This document shows, piece by piece, positions 46,404-56,182 of a stretch of 64,000 nucleotides of DNA. Numbering within the stretch: position 1 is the stretch's first letter; every line of letters begins with the position of its first letter. This stretch comes from Robertkochia flava. Its GTDB lineage: Bacteria > Bacteroidota > Bacteroidia > Flavobacteriales > Flavobacteriaceae. The position numbers were made by a program, and so were the translations under genes. The notes under the pieces were generated by a model that was not told the origin of the DNA, ran no database searches, and saw only the letters and a list, made by a program, of their open reading frames with translations. The DNA lies in assembly GCF_020166515.1 (NCBI RefSeq), contig NZ_JAINZT010000004.1:124001-188000 (forward strand). The letters are read 5' to 3'.

Positions 46404-48125
46404 TTATCGCCTGAGGGAGAAATGTCCCTTTCTTTCCGTGCCGTCTTCAAAGACCGCCCTGTACCAGTAATCGGAGGGGACCAGGGGGCTTCCGTTGAAT
46501 TCTCCGTTCCATCCCGGATGAAGCGCATCCATACGGATCAGTAGTTTTCCATAACGGTCGAAAATAGTAACGTTTAAAAGTTCAGGTTGGGAGGCTCCGA
46601 TGATCAGCGGTTTCCAAAGGTCGTTTATACCGTCGCCGTTTGGTGTGAAAAAAGCAGGGAATGCAATGGGATTTAGGTCAAAGGGAATGATACCGCAGGC
46701 GAGATCTTCCTTAATGTAAAGGGTGTAGCTGTCCTGCTCCGGTACGGTAAAGCTGGTACTGGGTGTGAAGGGGCCTCCGGGAGCATTGATCGCAAAGGTG
46801 TAATCTCCGGTGCCATTTACCGTAAAATCGATGGTGATTCCGGCAGGCGTTTCTGAAAAGTTTACAGCCGTGAGTTCCGGAACATCGGTAAATACGACCT
46901 CAATAGACTGGCTGCCGGTACATACCAGGGGAGGCGTTTCCAGGTCTACGGTATCGGTAACCTCCAGCAGATAACTTCCCGTTTCCTCAATGGAAAAATC
47001 CGGAGCCTCGCTGAGCAGTTCAACTCCCGTTCCCGTGATCGAATACCAGGCATACGAATACCCGGGAATGGGGTCCTGAATAAGCCGCAGGGGCTGTTTG
47101 CCGCAAACACCAACGGTGTCTGGAATGTCAAGTTGTGGATTCAGGTTAACCATTACGCCGGTTACAGGGTCTGTGTAAGGGCCGCACCCGGCTGAGGTGG
47201 CAAATGACTCGGTTATGCAACCGGTAGCCTCGCCTGCTTCATTGAAAGGGGTAATGGTTACGTAGATCGTGCTGTTGGGTAAGAAATCAAGAACACTTGC
47301 ACTGGGGCTGTAGTACACGGCATTGTCCAGGATGTCAGAAATACCGGGGGTATATCCCATACTCACAATATAACCCGAGGCTTCGGGTACTTCTTCCCAA
47401 TTGACCCTGGTGGTAAGCGGTACATTGGTGTCTCCGTCTGCAGGTGCGAGTAATAGCGTACATGCCGGAACCGGACGGCTTGAGCGGGTAGTAAAGAAGG
47501 TCTCTGTGCAACCTGAAGAGGTTCCAAGGGAGTTGTAAGGGGTGATACGCACATAAACCGCCGTTTCTGCAGGCAGGGGGCTGGTAATGGTATACCTGGT
47601 GGTGTTTCCCGCATCTTCCATATCGAGGTAATCGTTTCCGCCTGGCGTACTTCCGGCGGATATAAAATATCCGGATGCCCCATAGGCATAATCCCACTCG
47701 AGGGTGGGAGTGCGGCTAACGTCTATAGCACCGTTTGCGGGGGAGTTAAGCTGGGTGCAGTCAGGAGGGTCGGATACCGGAATGGTGGTGAACGTCTGGG
47801 GTGGACAGGTGTTTACGGCCTGGTTGAAATAAAAGGGGGAGATGGTGACATAGATGGTGGTTTGCGGAGGCAGCCCCGAAGCCAGGGTATAGGAAGTTAC
47901 CGCCCCGACCATTTCATTGTCCAGGATATCATTGATTCCCGGACGGGTGCTTATGCTTAACAAGTACCCGTTCACGCCCTGAACCTCCGTCCAGGAAATG
48001 ATGGCGTCAAGGCGTACATCGGTCGCCCCGTTTAAAGGTGTGATCAGGGTAGGGCATTCCAACTGCGCGTATCCCGGCAGAAAGATGAGAAGCAGGAGGA
48101 TGGTCGGTAACCTGTTCAAAAGCAA
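46404..48125 (-). CDS. T9SS type B secreted protein with fnIII-like repeats (gliding-motility C-terminal domain)
   Basis: 573 residues. No ATG precedes the signal peptide (LPTILLLLIFLPGYAQLE); the start is TTG 48125 or TTG 48119. Four related modules of about 95-100 residues follow, each containing 'PANGA(T)DV' then 'W...V.GVNGYLLSISTRPGINDILDNE' type segments (NGYLLSIS, SGYFISAG, SGYIVSMG) and 'T.IYVTI.PF/Y'. The C-terminus has FFTPNGDGINDLW and FDRYGKLL plus WNGEFNGSPLVPSDYWY: a type-B (CHU_C) sorting domain, sending the protein through the type IX system to the surface or medium. It is probably an adhesin. Confidence 0.88.
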   Translation of the reverse strand: MLLNRLPTILLLLIFLPGYAQLECPTLITPLNGATDVRLDAIISWTEVQGVNGYLLSISTRPGINDILDNEMVGAVTSYTLASGLPPQTTIYVTISPFYFNQAVNTCPPQTFTTIPVSDPPDCTQLNSPANGAIDVSRTPTLEWDYAYGASGYFISAGSTPGGNDYLDMEDAGNTTRYTITSPLPAETAVYVRITPYNSLGTSSGCTETFFTTRSSRPVPACTLLLAPADGDTNVPLTTRVNWEEVPEASGYIVSMGYTPGISDILDNAVYYSPSASVLDFLPNSTIYVTITPFNEAGEATGCITESFATSAGCGPYTDPVTGVMVNLNPQLDIPDTVGVCGKQPLRLIQDPIPGYSYAWYSITGTGVELLSEAPDFSIEETGSYLLEVTDTVDLETPPLVCTGSQSIEVVFTDVPELTAVNFSETPAGITIDFTVNGTGDYTFAINAPGGPFTPSTSFTVPEQDSYTLYIKEDLACGIIPFDLNPIAFPAFFTPNGDGINDLWKPLIIGASQPELLNVTIFDRYGKLLIRMDALHPGWNGEFNGSPLVPSDYWYRAVFEDGTERKGHFSLRR

Positions 48126-48231
48126 AGGGTTAGTTTTGCTTCAATTTAACCATTTTAACAGGAATGCCCTATTTCCCCCGATGAATTATCACAGGGTGAG
48201 GATGATGTTCGGATGTACTGTGGATATGACT

Positions 48232-49062
48232 TTACAGGTCTCTTTTTTTAAGCAGCCAGTAGGAGGCATAGACAAATACGGCTGTCCAGGCCAGGACGAT
48301 AATGATCTCAAAAAAATGTACTCCGTAGTCCTTGTTGAATTCTTCCCCAAGCTGATTGGCGACCGATTTTACCGCTCCCATCCGGGTAGCAGGTTCCTTG
48401 ATAAGACTGCTCATGGCTTCCAACGGCAGAAACTGATGAACTGCATTGGCTACAGACTTATTGGTTTGCCAAAGCAGAAGTCCGTAAAACAGGCCTTCAA
48501 ATGCCTGCCATAACACCAGGAAACCCAGGGCAAAGGCCGAACGTTTCACCAGGATGCCGAGAAAAAGGCAAAAGGAGAAGAATCCCAGAAGCTTCACAAA
48601 GAAGGCGATCAGGTATTCCAGATCAGAAAAAATGATCCCGATCTCGTTGTAATCAGAGAAGACAAGTCCGAGAATCAGGGAGACCACAAAAACAAATACC
48701 GTAGAGATCAGTGCAAAAACGATTACGGTCAGGAATTTACTCAAAACAAACTCCTTCTTGCTCAGTCCGTCGATCAGGTTTTGTTTAATGGTCTTATTGC
48801 TGTATTCGTTAGACATCATGGAAACGATAACAATCGCCAGGAACAGTTTGAACCAGGCGGTAAAGTAGGTGTTAAAGTGCCAGATATAAGGGAAGTTGAA
48901 AATACCCTGGTCGGCCAGGTGAAACTCAATGGGCCCGATATCAAATTTAATCGCTGCAATAAGGGCTATAGAGGTGAGCAGGAAAAAGTAAGAGATGATG
49001 AGGATCTTGCTGGAACGGTTGTTCCAGAGTTTTATGGCTTCTATTTCGAGGAGTCGTATCAT
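48232..49062 (-). CDS. ABC-2 type transporter permease
   Basis: 276 residues with six hydrophobic segments (ILIISYFFLLTSIALIAAI, FKLFLAIVIVSMMS, VIVFALISTVFVFVVSLILG, LLGFFSFCLFLGILV, AFALGFLVLWQAFEGLFYG, IIIVLAWTAVFVYASYWLL). The conserved segment after helix 2, SNEYSNKTIKQNLIDGLSKKEF, is typical of ABC-2 permeases. It follows its ATPase by 23 bases. The cargo is unknown; bacteroidete members of this layout often export peptides or lipids. Confidence 0.88.
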   Translation of the reverse strand: MIRLLEIEAIKLWNNRSSKILIISYFFLLTSIALIAAIKFDIGPIEFHLADQGIFNFPYIWHFNTYFTAWFKLFLAIVIVSMMSNEYSNKTIKQNLIDGLSKKEFVLSKFLTVIVFALISTVFVFVVSLILGLVFSDYNEIGIIFSDLEYLIAFFVKLLGFFSFCLFLGILVKRSAFALGFLVLWQAFEGLFYGLLLWQTNKSVANAVHQFLPLEAMSSLIKEPATRMGAVKSVANQLGEEFNKDYGVHFFEIIIVLAWTAVFVYASYWLLKKRDL

Positions 49063-49085
49063 GATTTGTTTCCGGTGGATTTTAA

Positions 49086-49982
49086 TTACTGGTTGTTGGT
49101 AAGGGTAAGGAATTGTTCTTCAAGGCTTTCTTTTCGTTTCACCAGGTGAGAAAGTACAAGCCCTTTTTCGAAAATCATTTTGTTCAGTTCCGAGGCTTCC
49201 ATGGGTTCGTTGAGGAAGGCAGTGATCATTCCGTTGTTCTGAACGATACGATTAAATGCGGGGTGATCCTGCAGCAGCGATAACAATGCTTCCTGCTTGC
49301 TGCTGCTCAACTGGAAGTATCCATGGCTGGCGATCATCTCGTCAACTCTTCCGGAATACAGTTTTTCTCCTTTCCGGAGAATAACCACGTGAGAACAGAC
49401 TTTTTCCACCTCATCCAAAAGGTGAGAGGCCAGAAGAATCGTAGTACCCCTGGAAGCAATTTCCTTGATCAGTTCCCTGATCTGGTGAATTCCCTGTGGG
49501 TCCAGTCCGTTGGTAGGTTCGTCCAGGATGAGGATCTCCGGGTCATTAAGCAGGGCAGAGGCGATGGCCAGACGTTGCTTCATCCCGAGGGAGTACGTCC
49601 TGAACTTGTCGTCCTTACGGTCCAGCAATCCTACAAGCTCAAGTTTTTCCCAGATCTTACTGGTGGGAACTTCCTTGATTTTGCATACCAGTTTCAGGTT
49701 CTGCTCGGCAGTCATATAAGGATAAAAGTTGGGGCGCTCAATAATGGCCCCCACCTTTTTTAAAGCTTCGTGGGTAGAAACGGTGCCGTCAAACCAGTAG
49801 AATTCTCCACTGGTTTTATTCACCACGTTCAGCACAATGCCCAGGGTGGTGGATTTCCCGCTCCCATTGGGGCCAAGAATACCATAGACATTTCCTTTTT
49901 CAATGGTGAAAGACAGATCTTTGACCGCGGTCAGGGGGCCAAATTTTTTAGTTAGATTATTTATGGTTAGTATAGTGCTCAA
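49086..49982 (-). CDS. ABC transporter ATP-binding protein
   Basis: About 298 residues. Walker A GPNGSGKS (37-44), Q-loop around AIIERPNFYPYMTAEQN, signature YSLGMKQRLA, Walker B LILDEPTNGLD and switch His in LLASHLLDEVEK. The start is TTG 49982 (MSTILTINNLTKKFG): a longer frame from TTG 50027 exists, but domain homology begins at TILTINNL. It pairs with the downstream permease. Confidence 0.92.
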   Translation of the reverse strand: MSTILTINNLTKKFGPLTAVKDLSFTIEKGNVYGILGPNGSGKSTTLGIVLNVVNKTSGEFYWFDGTVSTHEALKKVGAIIERPNFYPYMTAEQNLKLVCKIKEVPTSKIWEKLELVGLLDRKDDKFRTYSLGMKQRLAIASALLNDPEILILDEPTNGLDPQGIHQIRELIKEIASRGTTILLASHLLDEVEKVCSHVVILRKGEKLYSGRVDEMIASHGYFQLSSSKQEALLSLLQDHPAFNRIVQNNGMITAFLNEPMEASELNKMIFEKGLVLSHLVKRKESLEEQFLTLTNNQ

Positions 49983-50077
49983 AGTACAAAGGGTATTGTT
50001 TGGTTCTGTTAATTCGACGAGGAACAATTCGTTTTGTTACAATATAAGTTAAATTAGAGAAAATTAAAGGTAGGAAG

Positions 50078-51145
50078 ATGAGTCAGAAACTGATGTCAAA
50101 GAAAAAACCCAGCTATCCGGTGAATGAGATGCTCCTGGGGTATCTGGAGCGGTATAACCGGACCACCAAAATCCCTATTTTCTATGACGATCTCCTTCGT
50201 TTTTCCGGTGCGGTGGTGGTGTATGATGAGAATGATAAGGATACCCTGTGGATCCGGGTGTATTATTCCGAATTCGAACGCCCCGAGATCGATTACAACC
50301 TGAAAAAGGTGTATACCCTGATTTTCTCTGATGGAAATGAAGAGGTGTTTCAATACCTGAATATTGATGCTATCGACTTTTGCACCTTTGGGAATTCCAA
50401 ACCTTTCCGGATAAAGATCCGGAATATTCTCAACGACAACTATACCTACCTCTATGTAAAAAAAGCAGATGCCTCCCGGGTATACGGGCTGGAGCTGGAA
50501 CACATCCTTTCTCCTAACCGGATCAATTTTGCGGTATACAAGGATACGCTTATCGAAGAGCATATTTCCGGAATACCCGGAGATGAGTTTATTAAGGAGG
50601 CGCTTCCCAATTGCACGGACATTCAAAAAAGCCAGATCGCTAAAGAGTTTGTAAAGTTCAATGAGCGATGTATGATCCGGTTATTGGGAGATATGAGGTC
50701 CTATAATTACGTGATTATTCCCATGCACGATTTCGACAATGTGATCTTTCGCATCCGGGCCATTGATTTTGACCAGCAATCCTATGAGGGGAATTTTAAG
50801 GTGTACAAGCCCCAGTTTTTCAAGGAGAATTACAGTATGGTGAAAATGGTGGAGGAGAAATTAAAGCCGGCTTCCATAGAGCAATACAGGAAAGAGGAGC
50901 GGTCGGTTATTGCCAAAAGGATCATTACCTCTAAAAAACGGCTTCGCGCCCTGATGCGCTGCATGATCAAGGACCGGATCAGTCCTCCCGATCATCTCGA
51001 AGAGCTCAAAATGCAGCTTTATGAATATACCCTGGATATGAAATTCAAAAGGTGCAGAACAATGGGGCAGGTGGTGCGCACTGCCCTGGATTTTGTAAAA
51101 CGCAACTATGAGGACGTAAGTATGAACCGGTTTATTCAGGGATAG
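50078..51145 (+). CDS. Conserved-looking hypothetical protein, cytoplasmic
   Basis: 355 residues with no signal or membrane segment. The N-terminal half is strand-rich with acidic and aromatic residues (AVVVYDENDKDTLWIRVYYSE, KKVYTLIFSDGNEEVFQYL; shown in part); the C-terminal third is basic and helical (YRKEERSVIAKRIITSKKRLRALMRCMIKD: IAKRIITSKKRLRALM and LKMQLYEYTLDMKFKRCRT), suggesting nucleic-acid or membrane-surface contact. I do not recognise a family. It is divergent from the ABC ATPase and followed by the LolA-like gene 39 bases later. Confidence 0.75.
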   Translation: MSQKLMSKKKPSYPVNEMLLGYLERYNRTTKIPIFYDDLLRFSGAVVVYDENDKDTLWIRVYYSEFERPEIDYNLKKVYTLIFSDGNEEVFQYLNIDAIDFCTFGNSKPFRIKIRNILNDNYTYLYVKKADASRVYGLELEHILSPNRINFAVYKDTLIEEHISGIPGDEFIKEALPNCTDIQKSQIAKEFVKFNERCMIRLLGDMRSYNYVIIPMHDFDNVIFRIRAIDFDQQSYEGNFKVYKPQFFKENYSMVKMVEEKLKPASIEQYRKEERSVIAKRIITSKKRLRALMRCMIKDRISPPDHLEELKMQLYEYTLDMKFKRCRTMGQVVRTALDFVKRNYEDVSMNRFIQG

Positions 51146-51184
51146 GTATGTATTATTTTTACTACATTTAGAAAAAAATATCGC

Positions 51185-51889
51185 ATGAAAAATACGATCA
51201 TCCTGCTTCTTTTATGCCTTGGTTGGGCAGTACATGCCCAATCGCCCGAACAGGTCGTCGCCAGTTATATTCAGGCTATAGGCGGAAAGGAAAATCTTAA
51301 GAAGGTGAAGACCATCACTGCCGATATCGAGGTGGTGTCAAACGGTCTTGCTATGGATGGGCGAATTGCATATAGCTTTCCCGATAAACAATATACCGAA
51401 ATGATTGTAAGGGGAGAAAAGATCATTACCGTTGTTAACGGTGATAAAGGGTGGATGGTGAATCCCATGACCGGGTCGTCCAATGCCTTTCCGATGTCGG
51501 AGCAACAGATCCAGTCGACGCGGAGATCGCCCTCTGCAGACCATTTGCTGGACCCCTCCGGCTACAGCCTGGAAGATCTGGGAGAAAGACAGGTAAAAGG
51601 AAAGAATTACAGGGTGCTTAAAGTGATCTTTAGTGGCGGGACACAATCCCGGCAGAACAGGTATTTTAATCCGGAAACCAAGCTCATAGATTATGTGGAG
51701 ATGGATTCGCCGGCAGGGGGTAGTATCTTAATGGCTTATAAGGAATATACAGAGGTGAACGGGATGCGATTTCCGGGATTAATCCTGAGTTATACAGGTA
51801 GTGATATGGACTCTCCTTCGATGTCGATGCGAATGAAAAACATGAAGGTAAATGCCCCGGTGGATGCAGGGCTATTTGAAAAACCCTGA
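51185..51889 (+). CDS. LolA-like outer-membrane lipoprotein-sorting-type protein
   Basis: 234 residues. Signal ends AVHAQSPE. The start PEQVVASYIQAIGGKENLKK, the strand DIEVVSNGLAMDGRIAYSF and later YRVLKVIFSGG / NRYFNPETKLIDYVEM (shown as RYFNPETKLIDYVEM) match the half-barrel of the LolA/RseB-like superfamily commonly annotated 'outer membrane lipoprotein-sorting protein' in Flavobacteriia. Real LolA function is not proven; these proteins may bind lipids or zinc-protease-like cargo. A terminator follows. Confidence 0.75.
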   Translation: MKNTIILLLLCLGWAVHAQSPEQVVASYIQAIGGKENLKKVKTITADIEVVSNGLAMDGRIAYSFPDKQYTEMIVRGEKIITVVNGDKGWMVNPMTGSSNAFPMSEQQIQSTRRSPSADHLLDPSGYSLEDLGERQVKGKNYRVLKVIFSGGTQSRQNRYFNPETKLIDYVEMDSPAGGSILMAYKEYTEVNGMRFPGLILSYTGSDMDSPSMSMRMKNMKVNAPVDAGLFEKP

Positions 51890-51906
51890 TATCAGAAAGA
51901 AAATAT

Positions 51907-51938
51907 AAAGGCTGTCCGCAAGGACAGCCTTTTTTTAT
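51907..51938. terminator. Bidirectional terminator between LolA-like and ndpA genes
   Basis: AAAGGCTGTCC pairs with GGACAGCCTTT around GCAA, with a T-run on the plus side and A-rich bases on the left. It separates the convergent genes ending at 51889 and 51941. Confidence 0.9.
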
Positions 51939-51940
51939 GG

Positions 51941-52999
51941 TTAACTCTTTTGTTCCTTGTTGAAATAGACCAGGTAATAATACATTTGCTTCTCTTCATC
52001 CCATCCTTTTTCCACAAACTTATTTGCTGATTCGGGGTTGATAAAGTCCATTTTGATCTGAATGTTGGTGTCGAGCTGTATCACATTCTTGATCTTTTTC
52101 CTGGCGTCTGAAACGGCCTTGTTGGCGATCGGGAAGTTACTCACATCCTCGATGCTGTATTTGGGGCCTTTTTCGGTTTTGTAGTTTTTGAATTCCGGGA
52201 TCAGGTTCGGGTTCTCCATCACCTCGTTCAGGAAGTTCGTCTCCTCGAATTCGTCATTGCTGGCAAAGTGATTCACTGCCCGGTTCAGAAACATGACCTC
52301 CTCCTTCTTATCTTCAGCCGGAAGAACCACGTCTTTGGCAAAGTCCTGGCAAAATTTCAGATACTTCTTGGTGTAGTAGTTCTCATCGGTAGTGGCTTCT
52401 ACCTGCAGGAACTTTTCCAGCCAGTATTTGGTGTCGTACTTATTGCTGTCTACAGAGAGGATCTTGAATCCGTTTTCCTGGTCTTTGTTAAGGATGATGG
52501 CACCCTTGTCCAGCTTGTTGACATTGATCCCCTGCCTGATGATGATCTCCAGGTTATTTCCTTCTTCCTCAAATTCGAGGAAATCGTGTTTTAATTCTGA
52601 TTTGAAGATACCGACAGCATCCGTTTTTTCGTTGTCCAATACCACATCCCTGAGGTAGCAAACATACAATTCCCCGCTTTTTATATGCGGATGATTGGAT
52701 TGCTCGAACAGGTGGGTCGCTATTCGCTTGGAATTGGCATGTGCCGAAGACGGATCGTTAAAGATGGCGGAGCAGATCTTATAAAGCTCATTGAATTCGA
52801 CATCCACCTCATTGGCAAAATGAAGGTAGTTTTCCTCCTTTTCCCGAAAAGGTTTAAAGAAATACTCCTTCAGGATGGCAGTGATCTCATCATTAAGGCG
52901 ATAGGGTTCTTCTGAATAAAAAACCTGTTCACTTTTACTTTTATTTCCAATCTTATGAATGGATAGGTTCTCTATATGGGTAGGATATAGGTTTATCAT
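51941..52999 (-). CDS. Nucleoid-associated protein, NdpA/YejK family
   Basis: 352 residues. Opens MINLYPTHIENLSIHKIGNKS (start shown: LYPTHIENLSIHKIGNK); then LHFANEVDVEFNELYKICSAIF, GELYVCYLRDVV, VGIFKSELKHDFLEF, GAIILNKDQENGFKILSVD and YWLEKFLQV, the pattern of nucleoid-associated NdpA (PF04245), DNA-binding in E. coli. Single gene. Confidence 0.85.
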   Translation of the reverse strand: MINLYPTHIENLSIHKIGNKSKSEQVFYSEEPYRLNDEITAILKEYFFKPFREKEENYLHFANEVDVEFNELYKICSAIFNDPSSAHANSKRIATHLFEQSNHPHIKSGELYVCYLRDVVLDNEKTDAVGIFKSELKHDFLEFEEEGNNLEIIIRQGINVNKLDKGAIILNKDQENGFKILSVDSNKYDTKYWLEKFLQVEATTDENYYTKKYLKFCQDFAKDVVLPAEDKKEEVMFLNRAVNHFASNDEFEETNFLNEVMENPNLIPEFKNYKTEKGPKYSIEDVSNFPIANKAVSDARKKIKNVIQLDTNIQIKMDFINPESANKFVEKGWDEEKQMYYYLVYFNKEQKS

Positions 53000-53042
53000 A
53001 GCGTTATTCAGATAAATTTAAGGCTGTTGCCTCCGGTTATGG

Positions 53043-53558
53043 TTAGTTCCAGTTTTCGTCAAAATCAAAGTCTCCGTAATCATCTGATCCCAGTTCGAAT
53101 CCGTTGTCTTCAAAGTCGGGATTTCCGGTGAACTCCGATTCAAAAGATTTGGTGGGAGGACTGTCAGGCAGTTGTCCGTGGGCAAACATAAGGTTGGGAT
53201 ATGGATTCCCATCGATTTTCTCTGAAATATCGGCCAGTTCCACATAAAAGGTCCACATACTGAGAAAATCATAAACATAGATCAGGTTTCTGCGGTCTGC
53301 GTTCAGGATATCCTCCAGTCGTACCTCACTCATTAGTCTGACCCTGTCTTCACCCTCGCTCATGTCGAACAGGGCGATCTCTTCTCCTTGTTCCCACTCT
53401 TCATTACTGATATAAAAGGAAGCCATTTCTGTTCCGTCAAACCCGAAGGATTGCGCGATGGAATTGTGAAAGTCTTCCATGGAGCTGCCGGATTCGACCT
53501 CCAGGTCTCTGAAAACATCCTCTTCGGCATCCAGTATAATTCTGAACTTATAGATCAT
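53043..53558 (-). CDS. Plasmid pRiA4b ORF-3-like protein
   Basis: 171 residues from Met 53558 (MIYKFRIILDAEEDVFRDLE); a frame-start nine codons earlier is less likely. The pattern 'I.ILD....VFRDLEV....LEDFHNSIAQSFGFDGTEMASFYIS' (here DFHNSIAQSFGF and MASFYISN) and LIYVYDFLSMWTFYVELAD match the family named after a plasmid ORF (PF07929), function unknown. Despite the name it is usually chromosomal. The C-terminus is very acidic (DDYGDFDFDENWN). Confidence 0.82.
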   Translation of the reverse strand: MIYKFRIILDAEEDVFRDLEVESGSSMEDFHNSIAQSFGFDGTEMASFYISNEEWEQGEEIALFDMSEGEDRVRLMSEVRLEDILNADRRNLIYVYDFLSMWTFYVELADISEKIDGNPYPNLMFAHGQLPDSPPTKSFESEFTGNPDFEDNGFELGSDDYGDFDFDENWN

Positions 53559-53586
53559 TCTAAAAATAGTTTTTTGGGCAGGCAAG

Positions 53587-54621
53587 TTACAAAGATTTGC
53601 GCTGTTTTTTAGCTGATATCGATTCTAAAACCAGGTAGAACTGTATTCCGAACAGCACCGATGCCAGGACCAGGTGTATCGGCTGACTTCCAAAAGGAAA
53701 ATCGGCGTAATACATGGCCATTCCGCTTGCGATCTCCAGGACGAGGAGGATAAGTACCCATTTGATTTTAACGAAATGCAGCCTGAACTTCCGGTTCAGG
53801 TAAAAAAGGTACAAATTGATGGCGAGTACGGCGATAGAGAAGCTCCGGTGCACATAAAAATTCAGTTTCGGATGCTCCAGCCAGCTGTTTTTTGCGAGGT
53901 CGCCCAGGAGTTTAGCCTGTTCATCGATAAATTGTCTTACCTGTGTTCCCAGGATAACCTGGATCAGGGTAAGTGCCAGAGCCGCCCACAGCAAATAATG
54001 GAAGGGCTTATGGTAGGACTGAACAGCCCCCGGGGGTTTCAGTAAATGGAGAATCCTGAGGATAAAGGCTACAATAATGAGCGCCATAACCATGTGCAGG
54101 GTGATGCGAACCGGCGCCAGAACGGAGTACACCACAGTGGCTCCAAGCCAGGCCTGGAATCCCATGCCGAATACCGTTAGCCAGCTTAAAAGGGTTACCT
54201 GCTTGTTTCTTTTCCACCACCCCAGAGACCAGAAGGCCATGAGTAAGGTGGCCAGTCCTGCAAGTGCACCCAGGAGCCTGTTGATGTATTCCACCCAGGT
54301 ATGGGAAGCGTTAAAAATAGCGTAATCATGCCTGGTGTATACCTCCCAGTTGTTCGGGTCAAAATTATTTTCGGTAGTGAAATCCCGGGTCGCAGTAAGC
54401 AGGCGCTCCTCGCGGATGATCACCTGGCCTTTTTTAAAATCCCTTCCGGGCTCCCACAGCAATTGCGACTCCTGGGTAGGGGGGATGTAGTACCCGAAAC
54501 ACTTGGGCCAGTCGGGGCAGCCCATCCCGCTTCCGGTCATCCGTACTACTGCCCCGGCAATAATAACGAGGTAAACCAGTACCAGAGATGCCTTGGCGAT
54601 GCTTCTGAGATTTAACTTCAT
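53587..54621 (-). CDS. ctaA: Heme A synthase (COX15/CtaA family)
   Basis: 344 residues with about eight membrane helices. After the first helix comes GAVVRMTGSGMGCPDWPKC, with the conserved Cys-Pro-Asp-Trp-Pro; further heme ligands are the His in FNASHTWVEYINRLLG, RITLHMVMAL, VHRSFSIAVL and PIHLVLASVLFG. It oxidises heme O to heme A for cytochrome c oxidase. Its partner ctaB (heme O synthase) is not visible here. Confidence 0.93.
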   Translation of the reverse strand: MKLNLRSIAKASLVLVYLVIIAGAVVRMTGSGMGCPDWPKCFGYYIPPTQESQLLWEPGRDFKKGQVIIREERLLTATRDFTTENNFDPNNWEVYTRHDYAIFNASHTWVEYINRLLGALAGLATLLMAFWSLGWWKRNKQVTLLSWLTVFGMGFQAWLGATVVYSVLAPVRITLHMVMALIIVAFILRILHLLKPPGAVQSYHKPFHYLLWAALALTLIQVILGTQVRQFIDEQAKLLGDLAKNSWLEHPKLNFYVHRSFSIAVLAINLYLFYLNRKFRLHFVKIKWVLILLVLEIASGMAMYYADFPFGSQPIHLVLASVLFGIQFYLVLESISAKKQRKSL

Positions 54622-54680
54622 AGCTGTATTTTTTAAATGTAAGGGAAGGGTGCAGCATTCACTTGCCTGCCGAACCTCGC

Positions 54681-56114
54681 TTATTTTTTATCCTGATTTT
54701 CTTTTGGAGTTAGTCCGAGCTTTTTGCCCTTTTCGATCATAAAGGCCCTGGCCGCTTCATATTCGTTGGGGATCTCCCCCTCAAGGATGGCCTCTTTTAT
54801 CGCATCTTTAATGATCCCGATCTCTTTGGAAGGCCGAAGGTCAAAAAAATCCATGATCTCCTGTCCGTCTACCGGCGGTTGAAAATTCCGGACATGATCC
54901 CGTTCCTCCACTTCCCTGATTTTATCCCTGACAATCCTGAAATTATTGTGATATTTTTTATAGCGCCTGGGATTCTTGGTGGTAATATCTGCTTCACAGA
55001 GCGTCATGAGATCTTCAATATGGTCTCCGGCATCGAAGATCAGCCTTCTCACGGCAGAGTCGGTAACCAGGTCCTGGGCCAGGACAATGGGCCTTGAACT
55101 CAGCAGCACCATTTTCTGAACGAATTTCATCTTTTCATTCAATGGGAGCCGCAACCTCCTGAATAACCGGGACACCATTTTAGAGCCTACAAATTCATGG
55201 CCGTGAAAGGTCCAGCCGATCTCTTTGTCGAATCGTTTTGTCGGCGCCTTTCCTATATCGTGTAACAGGGCTGCCCAGCGCAGCCAGAGGTCGTCCGTAT
55301 TCTCCGAAATATTGTCCACCACTTCCAGGGTGTGCCAGAAGTTGTCCTTGTGTCGTTGTCCTTCTTTCTCCTCGATGCCACTAAGATTAGTGAGCTCCGG
55401 GAGGATCATTTCCAGAAGTCCGGTTTTATAGAGCAGGGAGAAACCGATGGAAGGCTTGTCGCTGAGCAGGATCTTGTTGAGTTCATCAACGATTCTTTCC
55501 CTGCTGATAATTTTTAATCGCTTTCGGTTTCTCCTGATCGCTTCGAACGATTCTTTTTCAATCCGGAAATTGAGTTGGGATGCGAACCGGATGGCCCTTA
55601 GCATGCGCAAGGGGTCGTCCGAATAGGTCAGGTCGGGATCCAGTGGGGTGCGGATGATCTTGTGCCTGAGGTCTTCCCGGCCGTTAAAGGGATCGAGAAG
55701 TTCTCCGTAATTTTCCTTCTTCAGGGAGAGAGCAAGAGCGTTTATGGTAAAATCCCTCCTGTTCTGGTCATCTTCCAGGCTGCCATCTTCCACAACAGGT
55801 TTACGGCTGTCAAAATGATAACTCTCTTTTCTGGCGCCCACGAATTCAAGTTCCAGGTCATCAGTTTTAATCATGGCCGTGCCAAAATTTTTAAAAACAG
55901 AAACCTTTGGTTGCTCCTTCAGGGCCTTGGCAACGCCTTTAGCGAGGGCAATGCCACTGCCTACCGCTACAATGTCGATATCTTTTGGTGTCCCTCTTTC
56001 CAGAAGAAAGTCCCGGACAAACCCTCCGATAACGTAGCTTTCCACACCCATTTCCCCGGCCACCGCGGCGATGGTTTCAAAAACGGGATTCTCTATGGCA
56101 TTTTTGTAATTCAT
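54681..56114 (-). CDS. cca: CCA tRNA nucleotidyltransferase with HD domain
   Basis: 477 residues; adds or repairs the CCA end of tRNAs. Nucleotidyltransferase head with VIGGFVRDFLLERG and catalytic Asp45/Asp47 (KDIDIV), RRDFTINALALSL, the motif DDPLRMLRAIRFASQLNF (DPLRMLRAIRFA), then an HD phosphohydrolase domain (LLHDIGKAPTK, His285-Asp286) and GHEFVGSKM. Length fits the class II enzymes with HD domain. Confidence 0.96.
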   Translation of the reverse strand: MNYKNAIENPVFETIAAVAGEMGVESYVIGGFVRDFLLERGTPKDIDIVAVGSGIALAKGVAKALKEQPKVSVFKNFGTAMIKTDDLELEFVGARKESYHFDSRKPVVEDGSLEDDQNRRDFTINALALSLKKENYGELLDPFNGREDLRHKIIRTPLDPDLTYSDDPLRMLRAIRFASQLNFRIEKESFEAIRRNRKRLKIISRERIVDELNKILLSDKPSIGFSLLYKTGLLEMILPELTNLSGIEEKEGQRHKDNFWHTLEVVDNISENTDDLWLRWAALLHDIGKAPTKRFDKEIGWTFHGHEFVGSKMVSRLFRRLRLPLNEKMKFVQKMVLLSSRPIVLAQDLVTDSAVRRLIFDAGDHIEDLMTLCEADITTKNPRRYKKYHNNFRIVRDKIREVEERDHVRNFQPPVDGQEIMDFFDLRPSKEIGIIKDAIKEAILEGEIPNEYEAARAFMIEKGKKLGLTPKENQDKK

Positions 56115-56182
56115 GTACCCTTTGAAAAATTATTGAGCAGGTCGGGTAATGGATACCCGGGTTGTTGTTATCGGTACGGGCC

